A DNA stretch of 64,000 bases from Hydractinia symbiolongicarpus (taxonomy: Eukaryota; Cnidaria; Hydrozoa; Anthoathecata; Hydractiniidae), in the NCBI RefSeq assembly GCF_029227915.1, contig NC_079884.1:29080001-29144000 (forward strand). Reading direction: 5' to 3'. How positions within the stretch are numbered: the stretch's first letter is position 1; each line of letters opens with the position of its first letter. Below the pieces are notes generated by a model. That model did not search any database. It saw only the letters and a program-made list of their open reading frames with translations, and was not told where the DNA came from. The position numbers were made by a program, and so were the translations under genes. Shown in pieces: positions 37,340 to 49,987 of the stretch.

Positions 37340-40300
37340 CTTTATTAAAAAATTAAGATAAAAAATTCAGTTTTTACTGTGGGACCAATCCTAGCCGTTA
37401 GCTCGCGCTGAAGAAATAGAGACAGTTTAAAAAACTACATTTCATTTACTTTCTAACGGTGTCAGTCCGTTTAAGTTACAACGGTTCTGTCACATATTCG
37501 TACCAACATGTATTTAGTGATTTTCTTCCGATATTACTAGGTTGCATCGATTTTAACAGTGAAACGATTGACTGTGGGACTTAATTGAACAAACTTTGGA
37601 CTGTGACCTGATAAATGTAATAAATGAGACTATTGGTCTGCAAGAAATTACATTCTTCTTAATTTGACATGATTGCCGGACTCAGGCATTACACTAGGCG
37701 CTGTAGTAGCGCTTCATTTAAAAATTTAGATAAATAAGTCTTTTTTACTGTGGCACCAATCCTAGCCGTTAGTTCGCGCTGAAGAAATAGAGACAGTTTC
37801 AAAAACTACATTTCTTTTACTTTCTAACGGTGTCAATCCGTTTGAGTTACAACGGTTGCGTCACATATTCGTACCAACATGTATTTAGCGATATTTCTCC
37901 TCTATTACAAGGTTGCATCGCTTTTAACAGTGAAACGATTGACTGTGGGACTTAATTGAACTGATTTTGGACTTTGACCTTATGAATGTGATAAATGAGG
38001 CAGTTTCACTACAAGAAGTAACATTCTTCTTAATTTGACATGATTGCTGGAACTCAGCGATTACACTGAGCGCTGTGGTAGCGCTTTATTAAAAAATTAA
38101 GAAAGAAAATTCAGTTTTTACTGTGGGACCAATCCTAGCCGTTAGCTCGCGCTGAAGAAATAGAGACAGTTTAAAAAACTACATTTCATTTACTTTCTAA
38201 CGGTGTCAGTCCGTTTAAGTTACAACGGTTCTGTCACATATTCGTACCAACATGTATTTATTGATTTTCTTCCGATATTACTAGGTTGCATCGCTTTTAA
38301 CAGTGAAACGATTGACTGTGGGACTTAATTGAACTAACTTTGGACTGTGACCTGATAAATGTAATAAATGAGACAATTGGTCTCCAAGAAATAACATTCT
38401 TCTTAATTTGACATGATAGCCGGACTCAGGCATTACACTGGGCGCTGTAGTAGCGCTTCATTTAAAAATTTAGATAAATAAGTCATTTTTACTGTGGAAC
38501 CAATCCTAGCCGTTAGCGCGCGCTGAAAATATAGAGACAGTTTCAAAAACTACATTTCATTGACTTTATAACGGTGTCAATCTGTTTGAGTTACAACGGT
38601 TGCGTCACATATTCGTACCAGCATGTACTTAGCCATATTTTTCCTCTATTACTAGGTTGCATCGCTTTTAACAGTGAAACGATTGACTGTGGGACTTAAT
38701 TGAACTAACTTTGGACTGTGACCTTATGAATGTGATAAATGAGGCAGTTTCACTACAAGAAGTAACATTCTTCTTAATTTGACATGATTGCTGGAACTCA
38801 GCGATTACACTGAGCGCTGTGGTAGCGCTTTATTAAAAAATTAAGAAAGAAAATTCAGTTTTTACTGTGGGACCAATCCTAGCCGTTAGTTCGCGCTGAA
38901 GAAATAGAGACAGTTTAAAAAACTACATTTCATTTACTTTCTAACGGTGTCAGTCCGTTTAAGTTACAACGGTTCTGTCACATATTCGTACCAACATGTA
39001 TTTATTGATTTTCTTCCGATATTACTAGGTTGCATCGCTTTTAACAGTGAAACGATTGACTGTGGGACTTAATTGAACTAACTTTGGACTGTGACCTGAT
39101 AAATGTAATAAATGAGACAATTGGTCTCCAAGAAATAACATTCTTCTTAATTTGACATGATAGCCGGACTCAGGCATTACACTGGGCGCTGTAGTAGCGC
39201 TTCATTTAAAAATTTAGATAAATAAGTCATTTTTACTGTGGAACCAATCCTAGCCGTTAGCGCGCGCTGAAAATATAGAGACAGTTTCAAAAACTACATT
39301 TCATTGACTTTATAACGGTGTCAATCTGTTTGAGTTACAACGGTTGCGTCACATATTCGTACCAGCATGTACTTAGCCATATTTTTCCTCTATTACTAGG
39401 TTGCATCGCTTTTAACAGTGAAACGATTGACTGTGGGACTTAATTGAACTAACTTTGGACTGTGACCTGATAAATGTAATAAATGAGACAATTGGTCTCC
39501 AAGAAATAACATTCTTCTTAATTTGACATGATTGCCGGACTCTGGCATTACACTGGGCGCTGTAGTAGCGCTTCATTTAAAGATTTAGATAAATAAGTCA
39601 TTTTTACTGTGGGACCAATCTTAGCCGTTAGCGCGCGCTGAAAATATAGAGACAGTTTCAAAAACTACATTTCATTGACTTTATAACGGTGTCAATCTGT
39701 TTGAGTTACACGGTTGCGTCACATATTCGTACCAACATGTACTTAGCGATATTTTTCCTCTATTACTAGGTCGCATCGCTTTTAACAGTGAAACGATTGA
39801 CTGTGGGACTTAATTGAACTGATTTTGGACTTTGACCTTATGAATGTGATAAATGAGGTAGTTTCACTACAAGAAGTAACATTCTTCTTAATTTGACATG
39901 ATTGCTGGAACTCAGCGATTACACTGAGCGCTGTGGTAGCGCTTTATTAAAAAATTAAGACAAAAAATTCAGTTTTTACTGTGGGACCAATCCTAGCCGT
40001 TAGCTCGCGCTGAAGAAATAGAGACAGTTTAAAAAACTACATTTCATTTTTTTTCTAACGGTGTCAGTCCGTTTAAGTTACAACGGTTCTGTCACATATT
40101 CGTACCAACATGTATTTAGTGATTTTCTTCCGATATTACTAGGTTGCATCGATTTTAACAGTGAAACGATTGACTGTGGGACTTAATTGAACAAACTTTG
40201 GACTGTGACCTGATAAATGTAATAAATGAGACTATTGGTCTGCAAGAAATTACATTCTTCTTAATTTGACATGATTGCCGGACTCAGGCATTACACTGGG

Positions 40301-40685
40301 CGCTGTAGTAGCGCTTCATTTAAAAATTTACATAAATAAGTCTTTTTTACTGTGGCACCAATCCTAGCCGGTAGTTCGCGCTGAAGAAATAGAGACAGTT
40401 TCAAAAACTACATTTCTTTTACTTTCTAACGGTCTCAATCCGTTTGAGTTGCAACGGTTGCGTCACATATTCGTACCAACATGTATTTAGCGAGATTTTT
40501 CCTCTATTACAAGGTTGAATCGCTTTTAACAGTGAAACGATTGACTGTGGGACTTAATTGAACTGATTTTGGACTTTGACCTTATGAATGTGATAAATGA
40601 GGCAGTTTCACTACAAGAAGTAACATTCTTCTTAATTTGACATGATTGCTGGAACTCAGCGATTACACTGAGCGCTGTGGTAGCG
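37340..40685 (+). repeat. N2-P-N-O with a 744-bp N-O dimer duplication, then O'-N2-P
   Basis: Monomers start at 37340, 37712, 38084, 38456, 38828, 39200, 39571, 39942 and 40314. N2-P-N at 37340-38455 matches 27663-28778 (offset 9677 bp), including CACTAGGCG and AAGAAAGAAAATTCAG. The N-O pair at 38084 is repeated at 38828 (both N have AAGAAAGAAAATTC, both O have GCATGTACTTAGCCATATT). The first O ends with P-like sequence (ACCTTATGAATGTG), marking a crossover. O'-N2-P at 39571 matches 29150. Confidence 0.85.
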
Positions 40686-43657
40686 CTTTATTAAAAAATT
40701 AAGATAAAAAATTCAGTTTTTACTGTGGGACCAATCCTAGCCGTTAGCTCGCGCTGAAGAAATAGAGACAGTTTAAAAAACTACATTTCATTTACCTTTT
40801 AACGGTGTCAGTCCGTTTAAGTTACAACGGTTCTGTCACATATTCGTACCAACATGTATTTATTGATTTTCTTCCGATATTACTAGGTTGCATCGCTTTT
40901 AACAGTGAAACGATTGACTGTGGGACTTAATTGAACTAACTTTGGACTGTGACCTGATAAATGTAATAAATGAGACAATTGGTCTCCAAGAAATAACATT
41001 CTTCTTAATTTGACATGATAGCCGGACTCAGGCATTACACTGGGCGCTGTAGTAGCGCTGCATTTAAAAATTTAGATAAATAAGTCATTTTTACTGTGGA
41101 ACCAATCCTAGCCGTTAGCGCGCGCTGAAAATATAGAGACAGTTTCAAAAACTACATTTCATTGACTTTATAACGGTGTCAATCTGTTTGAGTTACAACG
41201 GTTGCGTCACATATTCGTACCAACATGTACTTAGCGATATATTTCCTCTATTACTAGGTTGCATCGCTTTTAACAGTGAAACGATTGACTGTGGGACTTA
41301 ATTGAACTAACTTTGGACTGTGACCTGATAAATGTAATAAATGAGACAATTGGTCTCCAAGAAATAACATTCTTCTTAATTTGACATGATTGCCGGACTC
41401 TGGCATTACACTGGGCGCTGTAGTAGCGCTTCATTTAAAGATTTAGATAAATAAGTCATTTTTACTGTGGGACCAATCCTAGCCGTTAGCGCGCGCTGAA
41501 AATATAGAGACAGTTTCAAAAACTACATTTCATTGACTTTATAACGGTGTCAATCTGTTTGAGTTACACGGTTGCGTCACATATTCGTACCAACATGTAC
41601 TTAGCGATATTTTTCCTCTATTACTAGGTTGCATCGCTTTTAACAGTGAAACGATTGACTGTGGGACTTAATTGAACTGATTTTGGACTTTGACCTTATG
41701 AATGTGATAAATGAGGCAGTTTCACTACAAGAAGTAACATTCTTCTTAATTTGACATGATTGCTGGAACTCAGCGATTACACTGAGCGCTGTGGTAGCGC
41801 TTTATTAAAAAATTAAGATAAAAAATTCAGTTTTTACTGTGGGACCAATCCTAGCCGTTAGCTCGCGCTGAAAAAATAGAGACAGTTTAAAAAACTACAT
41901 TTCATTTACTTTCTAACGGTGTCAGTCCGTTTAAGTTACAACGGTTCTGTCACATATTCGTACCAACATGTATTTATTGATTTTCTTCCGATATTACTAG
42001 GTTGCATCGCTTTTAACAGTGAAACGATTGACTGTGGGACTTAATTGAACTAACTTTGGACTGTGACCTGATAAATGTAATAAATGAGACAATTGGTCTC
42101 CAAGAAATAACATTCTTCTTAATTTGACATGATAGCCGGACTCAGGCATTACACTGGGCGCTGTAGTAGCGCTTCATTTAAAAATTTAGATAAATAAGTC
42201 ATTTTTACTGTGGAACCAATCCTAGCCGTTAGCGCGCGCTGAAAATATAGAGACAGTTTCAAAAACTACATTTCATTGACTTTATAACGGTGTCAATCTG
42301 TTTGAGTTACAACGGTTGCGTCACATATTCGTACCAACATGTACTTAGCGATATTTTTCCTCTATTACTAGGTTGCATCGCTTTTAACAGTGAAACGATT
42401 GACTGTGGGACTTAATTGAACTAACTTTGGACTGTGACCTGATAAATGTAATAAATGAGACAATTGGTCTCCAAGAAATAACATTCTTCTTAATTTGACA
42501 TGATAGCCGGACTCAGGCATTACACTGGGCGCTGTAGTAGCGCTTCATTTAAAAATTTAGATAAATAAGTCATTTTTACTGTGGAACCAATCCTAGCCGT
42601 TAGCGCGCGCTGAAAATATAGAGACAGTTTCAAAAACTACATTTCATTGACTTTATAACGGTGTCAATCTGTTTGAGTTACACGGTTGCGTCACATATTC
42701 GTACCAACATGTACTTAGCGATATTTTTCCTCTATTACTAGGTTGCATCGCTTTTAACAGTGAAACGATTGACTGTGGGACTTAATTGAACTGATTTTGG
42801 ACTTTGACCTTATGAATGTGATAAATGAGGCAGTTTCACTACAAGAAGTAACATTCTTCTTAATTTGACATGATTGCTGGAACTCAGCGATTACACTGAG
42901 CGCTGTGGTAGCGCTTTATTAAAAAATTAAGATAAAAAATTCAGTTTTTACTGTGGGACCAATCCTAGCCGTTAGCTCGCGCTGAAAAAATAGAGACAGT
43001 TTAAAAAACTACATTTCATTTACTTTCTAACGGTGTCAGTCCGTTTAAGTTACAACGGTTCTGTCACATATTCGTACCAACATGTATTTATTGATTTTCT
43101 TCCGATATTACTAGGTTGCATCGCTTTTAACAGTGAAACGATTGACTGTGGGACTTAATTGAACTAACTTTGGACTGTGACCTGATAAATGTAATAAATG
43201 AGACAATTGGTCTCCAAGAAATAACATTCTTCTTAATTTGACATGATAGCCGGACTCAGGCATTACACTGGGCGCTGTAGCAGCGCTTCATTTAAAAATT
43301 TAGATAAATAAGTCATTTTTACTGTGGAACCAATCCTAGCCGTTAGCGCGCGCTGAAAATATAGAGACAGTTTCAAAAACTACATTTCATTGACTTTATA
43401 ACGGTGTCAATCTGTTTGAGTTACAACGGTTGCGTCACATATTCGTACCAACATGTACTTAGCGATATTTTTCCTCTATTACTAGGTTGCATCGCTTTTA
43501 ACAGTGAAACGATTGACTGTGGGACTTAATTGAACTGATTTTGCACTTTGACCTTATGAATGTGATAAATGAGGTAGTTTCACTACAAGAAGTAACGTTC
43601 TTCTTAATTTGACATGATTGCTGGAACTCAGCGATTACACTGAGCGCTGTGGTAGCG
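40686..43657 (+). repeat. 1114-bp trimer N-O-O', 2.7 copies
   Basis: Monomers start at 40686, 41058, 41429, then 41800, 42172, 42543, then 42914 and 43286. The period is 1114 bp. N at 41800 and 42914 share CGCTGAAAAAATAGAG. O' monomers share GTTACACGG. O' at 42543 starts like O (TTCATTTAAAAATTTAG with GTGGAACC) and is therefore a chimera. The third unit ends after O at 43286, which carries AAGTAACGTTC. Confidence 0.87.
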
Positions 43658-44029
43658 CTTTATTAAAAAATTAAGATAAAAAATTCAGTTTTTACTGTGG
43701 GATCAATCCTAGCCGTTAGCTCGCGCTGAAGAAATAGAGACAGTTTAAAAAACTACATTTCATTTTTTTTCTAACGGTGTCAGTCCGTTTAAGTTACAAC
43801 AGTTGCGTCACATATTCGTAACAACATGTATTTAGCGATATTTCTCCTCTATTACAAGGTTGCATCGCTTTTAACAGTGAAACGATTGACTGTGGGACTT
43901 AATTGAACTGATTTTGGACTGTAACCTTATAAATGTGAAATTGAGACAATTGGACTTCAAGAAATAACATTCTTCTTACTTTGACATGATTGCCGAAACT
44001 CAGCGATTACACTGGGCGCAGTGGTAGCG
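43658..44029 (+). repeat. Chimeric N2/P monomer at the left edge of the second large block
   Basis: Starts as N2 (TTTCATTTTTTTTC), changes near 43800 to P-like sequence (ACAGTTGCGTCAC, CTATTACAAGG) and ends ATAAATGTGAAATTGAG and GGGCGCAGTGGTAGCG. No matching monomer lies before 31379, so it is extra relative to the first block. Confidence 0.8.
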
Positions 44030-47000
44030 ATTCATTTAAAAATTAAGATAAAAAATTCAGTTTTTACTGTGGGACCAATCCTAGCCGTTTGCTCGCGCTG
44101 AAGAAATAGAGACAGTTTAAAAAACTACATTTCATTTACTTTCTAACGGTGTCAGTCCGTTTAAGTTACAACGGTTCTGTCACATATTCGTACCAACATG
44201 TATTTAGCCGTAGTATTCGGATATTACTAGGTTGCATCGGTTTTAACAGTGAAACGATTGACTGTGGGACTTAATTGAACTGATTTTGGGCTTTGACCTT
44301 ATAAATGTGATAAATAAGGCAGTTTGACTACAAGAAGTAACATTCTTCTTAATTTGACATGATTGCGGGAACTCAGCGATTACACTGAACGCTGTGGTAG
44401 CGCTTTATTAAAAAGTTAAGATAAATAATTCATTTTTAACTGTGGCACCAATCCTAGCCGGTAGTTCGTGCTGAAGAAATAGAGACAGCTTCAAAAACTA
44501 CATTTCATTTACTTTCTAACGGTGTCAATCCGTTTGAGTTACAACGGTTGCGTCACATATTCGTACCAACATGTATTTAACGATATTTTTCCTCTATTAC
44601 TAGGTTGCATTGCGTTTAACAGTGAAACGATTGACTGTGGGACTTAATTGAACTGATTTTGGACTTTGACCTGATGAATGTGATAAATGAGGTAGTTTCA
44701 CTACAAGAAGTAACATTCTTCTTAATTTGACATGATTGCTGGAACTCAGCGATTACACTGAGCGCTGTGGTAGCGCTTTATTAAAAAATTAAGATAAAAA
44801 ATTCAGTTTTTACTGTGGGACCAATCCTAGCCGTTAGCTCGCGCTGAAGAAATAGAGACAGTTTAAAAAACTACATTTCATTTACTTTCTAACGGTGTCA
44901 GTCCGTTTAAGTCACAACGGTTCTGTCACATAGTCGTACCAACATGTATTTAGTGATTTTCTTCCGATATTACTAGGTTGCATCGCGTTTAACAGTGAAA
45001 CGATTGACTGTGGGACTTAATTGAACTGATTTTGGACTTTGACCTAATGAATGTGATAAATGAGGTAGTTTCACTACAAGAAGTAACATTCTTCTTAATT
45101 TGACATGATTGCTGGAACTCAGCGATTACACTGAGCGCTGTGGTAGCGCTTTATTAAAAAATTAAGATAAAAAATTCAGTTTTTACTGTGGGACCAATCC
45201 TAGCCGTTAGCTCGCGCTGAAGAAATAGAGACAGTTTAAAAATTACATTTCATTTACTTTCTAACGGTGTCAGTCCGTTTAAGTTACAACGGTTCTGTCA
45301 CATATTCGTACCAACATGTATTTAGTGATTTTCTTCCGATATTACTAGGTTGCATCGCGTTTAACAGTGAAACGATTGACTGTGGGACTTAATTGAACTA
45401 ACTTTGGACTGTGACCTGATAAATGTAATAAATGAGACAATTGGTCTCCAAGAAATAACATTCTTCTTAATTTGACATGATTGCTGGAACTCAGCGATTA
45501 CACTGAGCGCTGTGGTAGCGCTTTATTAAAAAATTAAGATAAAAAACTCAGTTTTTACTGTGGGACCAATCCTAGCCGTTAGCTCGCGCTGAAGAAATAG
45601 AGACAGTTTAAAAAACTACATTTCATTTTTTTTCTAACGGTGTCAGTCCGTTAAGTTACAACGGTTCTGTCGCATATTCGTACCAACATGTATTTAGTGA
45701 TTTTCTTCCGATATTACTAGGTTGCATCGATTTTAACAGTGAAACGATTGACTGTGGGACTTAATTGAACAAACTTTGGACTGTGACCTGATAAATGTAG
45801 TAAATGAGACTATTGGTCTGCAAGAAATTACATTCTTCTTAATTTGACATGATTGCCGGACTCAGGCATTACACTGGGCGCTGTAGTAGCGCTTCATTTA
45901 AAAATTTAGATAAATAAGTCTTTTTTACTGTGGCACCAATCCTAGCCGGTAGTTCGCGCTGAAGAAATAGAGACAGTTTCAAAAACTACATTTCTTTTAC
46001 TTTCTAACGGTCTCAATCCGTTTGAGTTGCAACGGTGGCGTCACATATTCGTACCAACATGTATTTAGCGATATTTCTCCTCTATTGCAAGGTTGCATCG
46101 CTTTTAACAGTGAAACGATTGACTGTGGGACTTAATTGAACTGATTTTGGACTGTAACCTTATAAATGTGAAATTGAGACAATTGGACTTCAAGAAATAA
46201 CATTCTTCTTACTTTGACATGATTGCCGAAACTAAGCGATTACACTGGGCGCAGTGGTAGCGATTCATTTGAAAATTAAGATAAAAAATTCAGTTTTTAC
46301 TGTGGGACCAATCCTAGCCGTTAGCTCGCGCTGAAGAAATAGAGACAGTTTAAAAAACTACATTTCATTTACTTTCTAACGGTGTCAGTCCGTTTAAGTT
46401 ACAACGGTTCTGTCACATATTCGTACCAACATGTATTTAGCCGTAGTATTCGGATATTACTAGGTTGCATCGCTTTTAACAGTGAAACGATTGACTGTGG
46501 GACTTAATTGAACTGATTTTGGGCTTTGACCTTATAAATGTGATAAATAAGGCAGTTTGACTACAAGAAGTAACATTCTTCTTAATTTGACATGATTGCG
46601 GGAACTCAGCGATTACACTGAACGCTGTGTTAGCGCTTTATTAAAAAGTTAAGATAAATAATTCATTTTTAACTGTGGCACCAATCCTAGCCGGTAGTTC
46701 GTGCTGAAGAAATAGAGACAGCTTCAAAAACTACATTTCATTTCCTTTCTAACGGGGTCAATCCGTTTGAGTTACAACGGTTGCGTCACATATTCGTACC
46801 AACATGTATTTAACGATATTTTTCCTCTATTACTAGGTTGCATCGCGTTTAACAGTGAAACGATTGACTGTGGGACTTAATTGAACTGATTTTGGACTTT
46901 GACCTGATGAATGTGATAAATGAGGTAGTTTCACTACAAGAAGTAACATTCTTCTTAATTTGACATGATTGCTGGAACTCAGCGATTACACTGAGCGCTG

Positions 47001-49882
47001 TGGTAGCGCTTTATTAAAAAATTAAGATAAAAAATTCAGTTTTTACTGTGGGACCAATCCTAGCCGTTAGCTCGCGCTGAAGAAATAGAGACAGTTTAAA
47101 AAATTACATTTCATTTACTTTCTAACGGTGTCAGTCCGTTTAAGTTACAATGGTTCTGTCACATATTCGTACCAACATGTATTTAGCCGTAGTATTCGGA
47201 TATTACTAGGTTGCATCGCTTTTAACAGTGAAACGATTGACTGTGGGACTTAATTGAACTGATTTTGGGCTTTGACCTTATAAATGTGATAAATAAGGCA
47301 GTTTGACTACAAGAAGTAACATTCTTCTTAATTTGACATGATTGCGGGAACTCAGCGATTACACTGAACGCTGTGGTAGCGCTTTATTAAAAAGTTAAGA
47401 TAAATAATTCATTTTTAACTGTGGCACCAATCCTAGCCGGTAGTTCGTGCTGAAAAAATAGAGACAGCTTCAAAAACTACATTTCATTTACTTTCTAACG
47501 GTGTCAATCCGTTTGAGTTACAACGGTTGCGTCACATATTTGTACCAACATGTATTTAACGATATTTTTCCTCTATTACTAGGTTGCATCGCGTTTAACA
47601 GTGAAACGATTGACTGTGGGACTTAATTGAACTGATTTTGGACTTTGACCTGATGAATGTGATTAATGAGGTAGTTTGACTACAAGAAGTAACATTCTTC
47701 TTAATTTGACATGATTGCGGGAACTCAGCGATTACACTGAACGCTGTGGTAGCGCTTTATTAAAAAGTTAAGATAAATAATTCATTTTTAACTGTGGCAC
47801 CAATCCTAGCCGGTAGTTCGTGCTGAAGAAATAGAGACAGCTTCAAAAACTACATTTCATTTACTTTCTAACGGTGTCAATCCGTTTGAGTTACAACGGT
47901 TGCGTCACATATTTGTACCAACATGTATTTAACGATATTTTTCCTCTATTACTAGGTTGCATCGCGTTTAACAGTGAAACGATTGACTGTGGGACTTAAT
48001 TGAACTGATTTTGGACTTTGACCTGATGAATGTGATTAATGAGGTAGTTTCACTACAAGAAGTAACATTCTTCTTAATTTGACATGATTGCTGGAACTCA
48101 GCGATTACACTGAGCGCTGTGGTAGCGCTTTATTAAAAAATTAAGATAAAAAATTCAGTTTTTACTGTGGGACCAATCCTAGCCGTTAGCTCGCGCTGAA
48201 GAAATAGAGACAGTTTAAAAAACTACATTTCATTTACTTTCTAACGGTGTCAGTCCGTTTAAGTTACAACAGTTCTGTCACATAGTCGTACCAACATGTA
48301 TTTAGTGATTTTCTTCCGATATTACTAGGTTGCATCGCGTTTAACAGTGAAACGATTGACTGTGGGACTTAATTGAACTGATTTTGGACTTTGACCTAAT
48401 GAATGTGATAAATGAGGTAGTTTCACTACAAGAAGTAACATTCTTCTTAATTTGACATGATTGCTGGAACTCAGCGATTACACTGAGCGCTGTGGTAGCG
48501 CTTTATTAAAAAATTAAGATAAGAAATTCAGTTTTTACTGTGGGACCAATCCTAGCCGTTAGCTCGCGCTGAAGAAATAGAGACATTTTAAAAATTACAT
48601 TTCATTTACTTTCTAACGGTGTCAGTCCGTTAAAGTTACAACGGTTCTGTCACATATTCGTACCAACATGTATTTAGTGATTTTCTTCCGATATTACTAG
48701 GTTGCATCGCGTTTAACAGTGAAACGATTGACTGTGGGACTTAATTGAACTAACTTTGGACTGTGACCTGATAAATGAAATAAATGAGACAATTGGTCTC
48801 CAAGATATAACATTCTTTTTAATTTGACATGATTGCTGGAACTCAGCGATTACACTGAGCGCTGTGGTAGCGCTTTATTAAAAAATTAAGATAAAAAATT
48901 CAGTTTTTACTGTTGGACCAATCCTAGCCGTTAGGTCGCGCTGAAGAAATAGAGACAGTTTAAAAAACTACATTTCATTTACTTTCTAACGGTGTCAGTC
49001 CGTTTAAGTTACAACGGTTCTGTCACATATTCGTACCAACATGTATTTAGTGATTTTCTGCCGATATTACTAGGTTGCATCGCTTTTAACAGTGAAACGA
49101 TTGACTGTGGGACTTAATTGAACTATTTTTGGACTGTGACCTGATAAATGTAATAAATGAGACAATTGGTCTCCAAGAAATAACATTCTTCTTAATTTGA
49201 CATGATTGCCGGACTCAGGCATTACACTGGGCGCTGTAGTAGCGCTTTATTTAAAAATTTAGATAAATAAGTCATTTTTACTGTGGCACCAATCCTAGCC
49301 GTTAGCGCGCGCTGAAAATATAGAGACAGTTTCAAAAACTACATTTCATTGACTTTATAACGGTGTCAATCTGTTTGAGTTACAACGGTTCCGTCACCTA
49401 TTCGGACCAACATGTACTTAGCGATATTTTTCCTCTATTACTAGGTTGCATCACTTTTAACAGTGAAAGGATTGACTGTGGGACTTAATTGAACTGATTT
49501 TGGACTGTAACCTTTTAAATGTGAAAGTGAGACAATTGGACTTCAAGAAATAACATTCTTCTTACATTGACATGATTGCCGAAACTCAGCGATTACACTG
49601 GGCGCTGTCGTAGCGATTCATTTAAAAATTAAGATAAAAAATTCAGTTTTTACTGTGGCACCAATCCTAGCCGGTAGTTCGCGCTGAAGAAATAGAGACA
49701 GTTTCAAAAACTACATTTCTTTTACTTTCTAACGGTGTCAATCCGTTTCAGTTACAACGGTTGCGTCACATATTCGTACCAACATGTATTTAGCGATATT
49801 TCTCCTCTATTACAAGGTTGCATCGCTTTTAACAGTGAAACGATTGACTGTAGGACTTAATTGAACTGATTTTGGACTGTAA
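44030..49882 (+). repeat. Large segmental block, copy 2 of 2
   Basis: Monomers start at 44030, 44403, 44776, 45149, 45521, 45892, 46263, 46636, 47009, 47382, 47755, 48128, 48501, 48873, 49245 and 49616. It pairs with 31379-37232 as described there. Visible private changes include GCCGTTTGCTCG near 44085, ACGGTGGCGTCAC near 46032, GAACTATTTTTGG near 49122 and CTATTCGGACC near 49398. Collinearity is broken only at 47382-48872. Confidence 0.88.
47382..48872 (+). repeat. Interior of the large block, alternative arrangement: R-R-S-S2
   Basis: R at 47382 is followed by a second R at 47755; both carry CACATATTTGTACC and TGATGAATGTGATTAATGAG. The first R ends with GGTAGTTTGACTACAAG and GGGAACTCAGCG, the end of the monomer that normally precedes R, so it was made by a 373-bp tandem duplication. 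S follows at 48128 and S2 at 48501. Confidence 0.85.
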
Positions 49883-49987
49883 CCTTATAAATGTGAAATT
49901 GAGACAATTGGTCTCCAAGAAATAACATTCTTCTAAACTTGACATGATTGTGGGAACTCAGCGATTACACTAGACTCCGTGGTAGCC

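Larger units (their letters stand above)
23948..49987 (+). repeat. Domain II: monomer types N, O, P, Q, R, S
   Basis: At 23948 the monomer type changes. N has AAGATAAAAAATTCAG, GGTGTCAGTCCGTTTAA and GGTTCTGTCACAT. O has TTCATTTAAAGATTTAG, AGCGCGCGCTGAAAATATAG and ACATGTACTTAGCG. P has CTATTACAAGG and TTATGAATGTGATAAATGAGG. Q has GATTCATTTAAAAATTAAG with TAGCCGTAGTATTCGG. R has AAAAAGTTAAGATAAATAATTC and GTTCGTGCTG. S has ATCGCGTTTAAC with CACATAGTCG. Monomers before N, O and some P types end with GGCGCTGTAGTAGCG. Monomers continue head to tail at 371-373 bp throughout. No gene is present. Confidence 0.88.
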
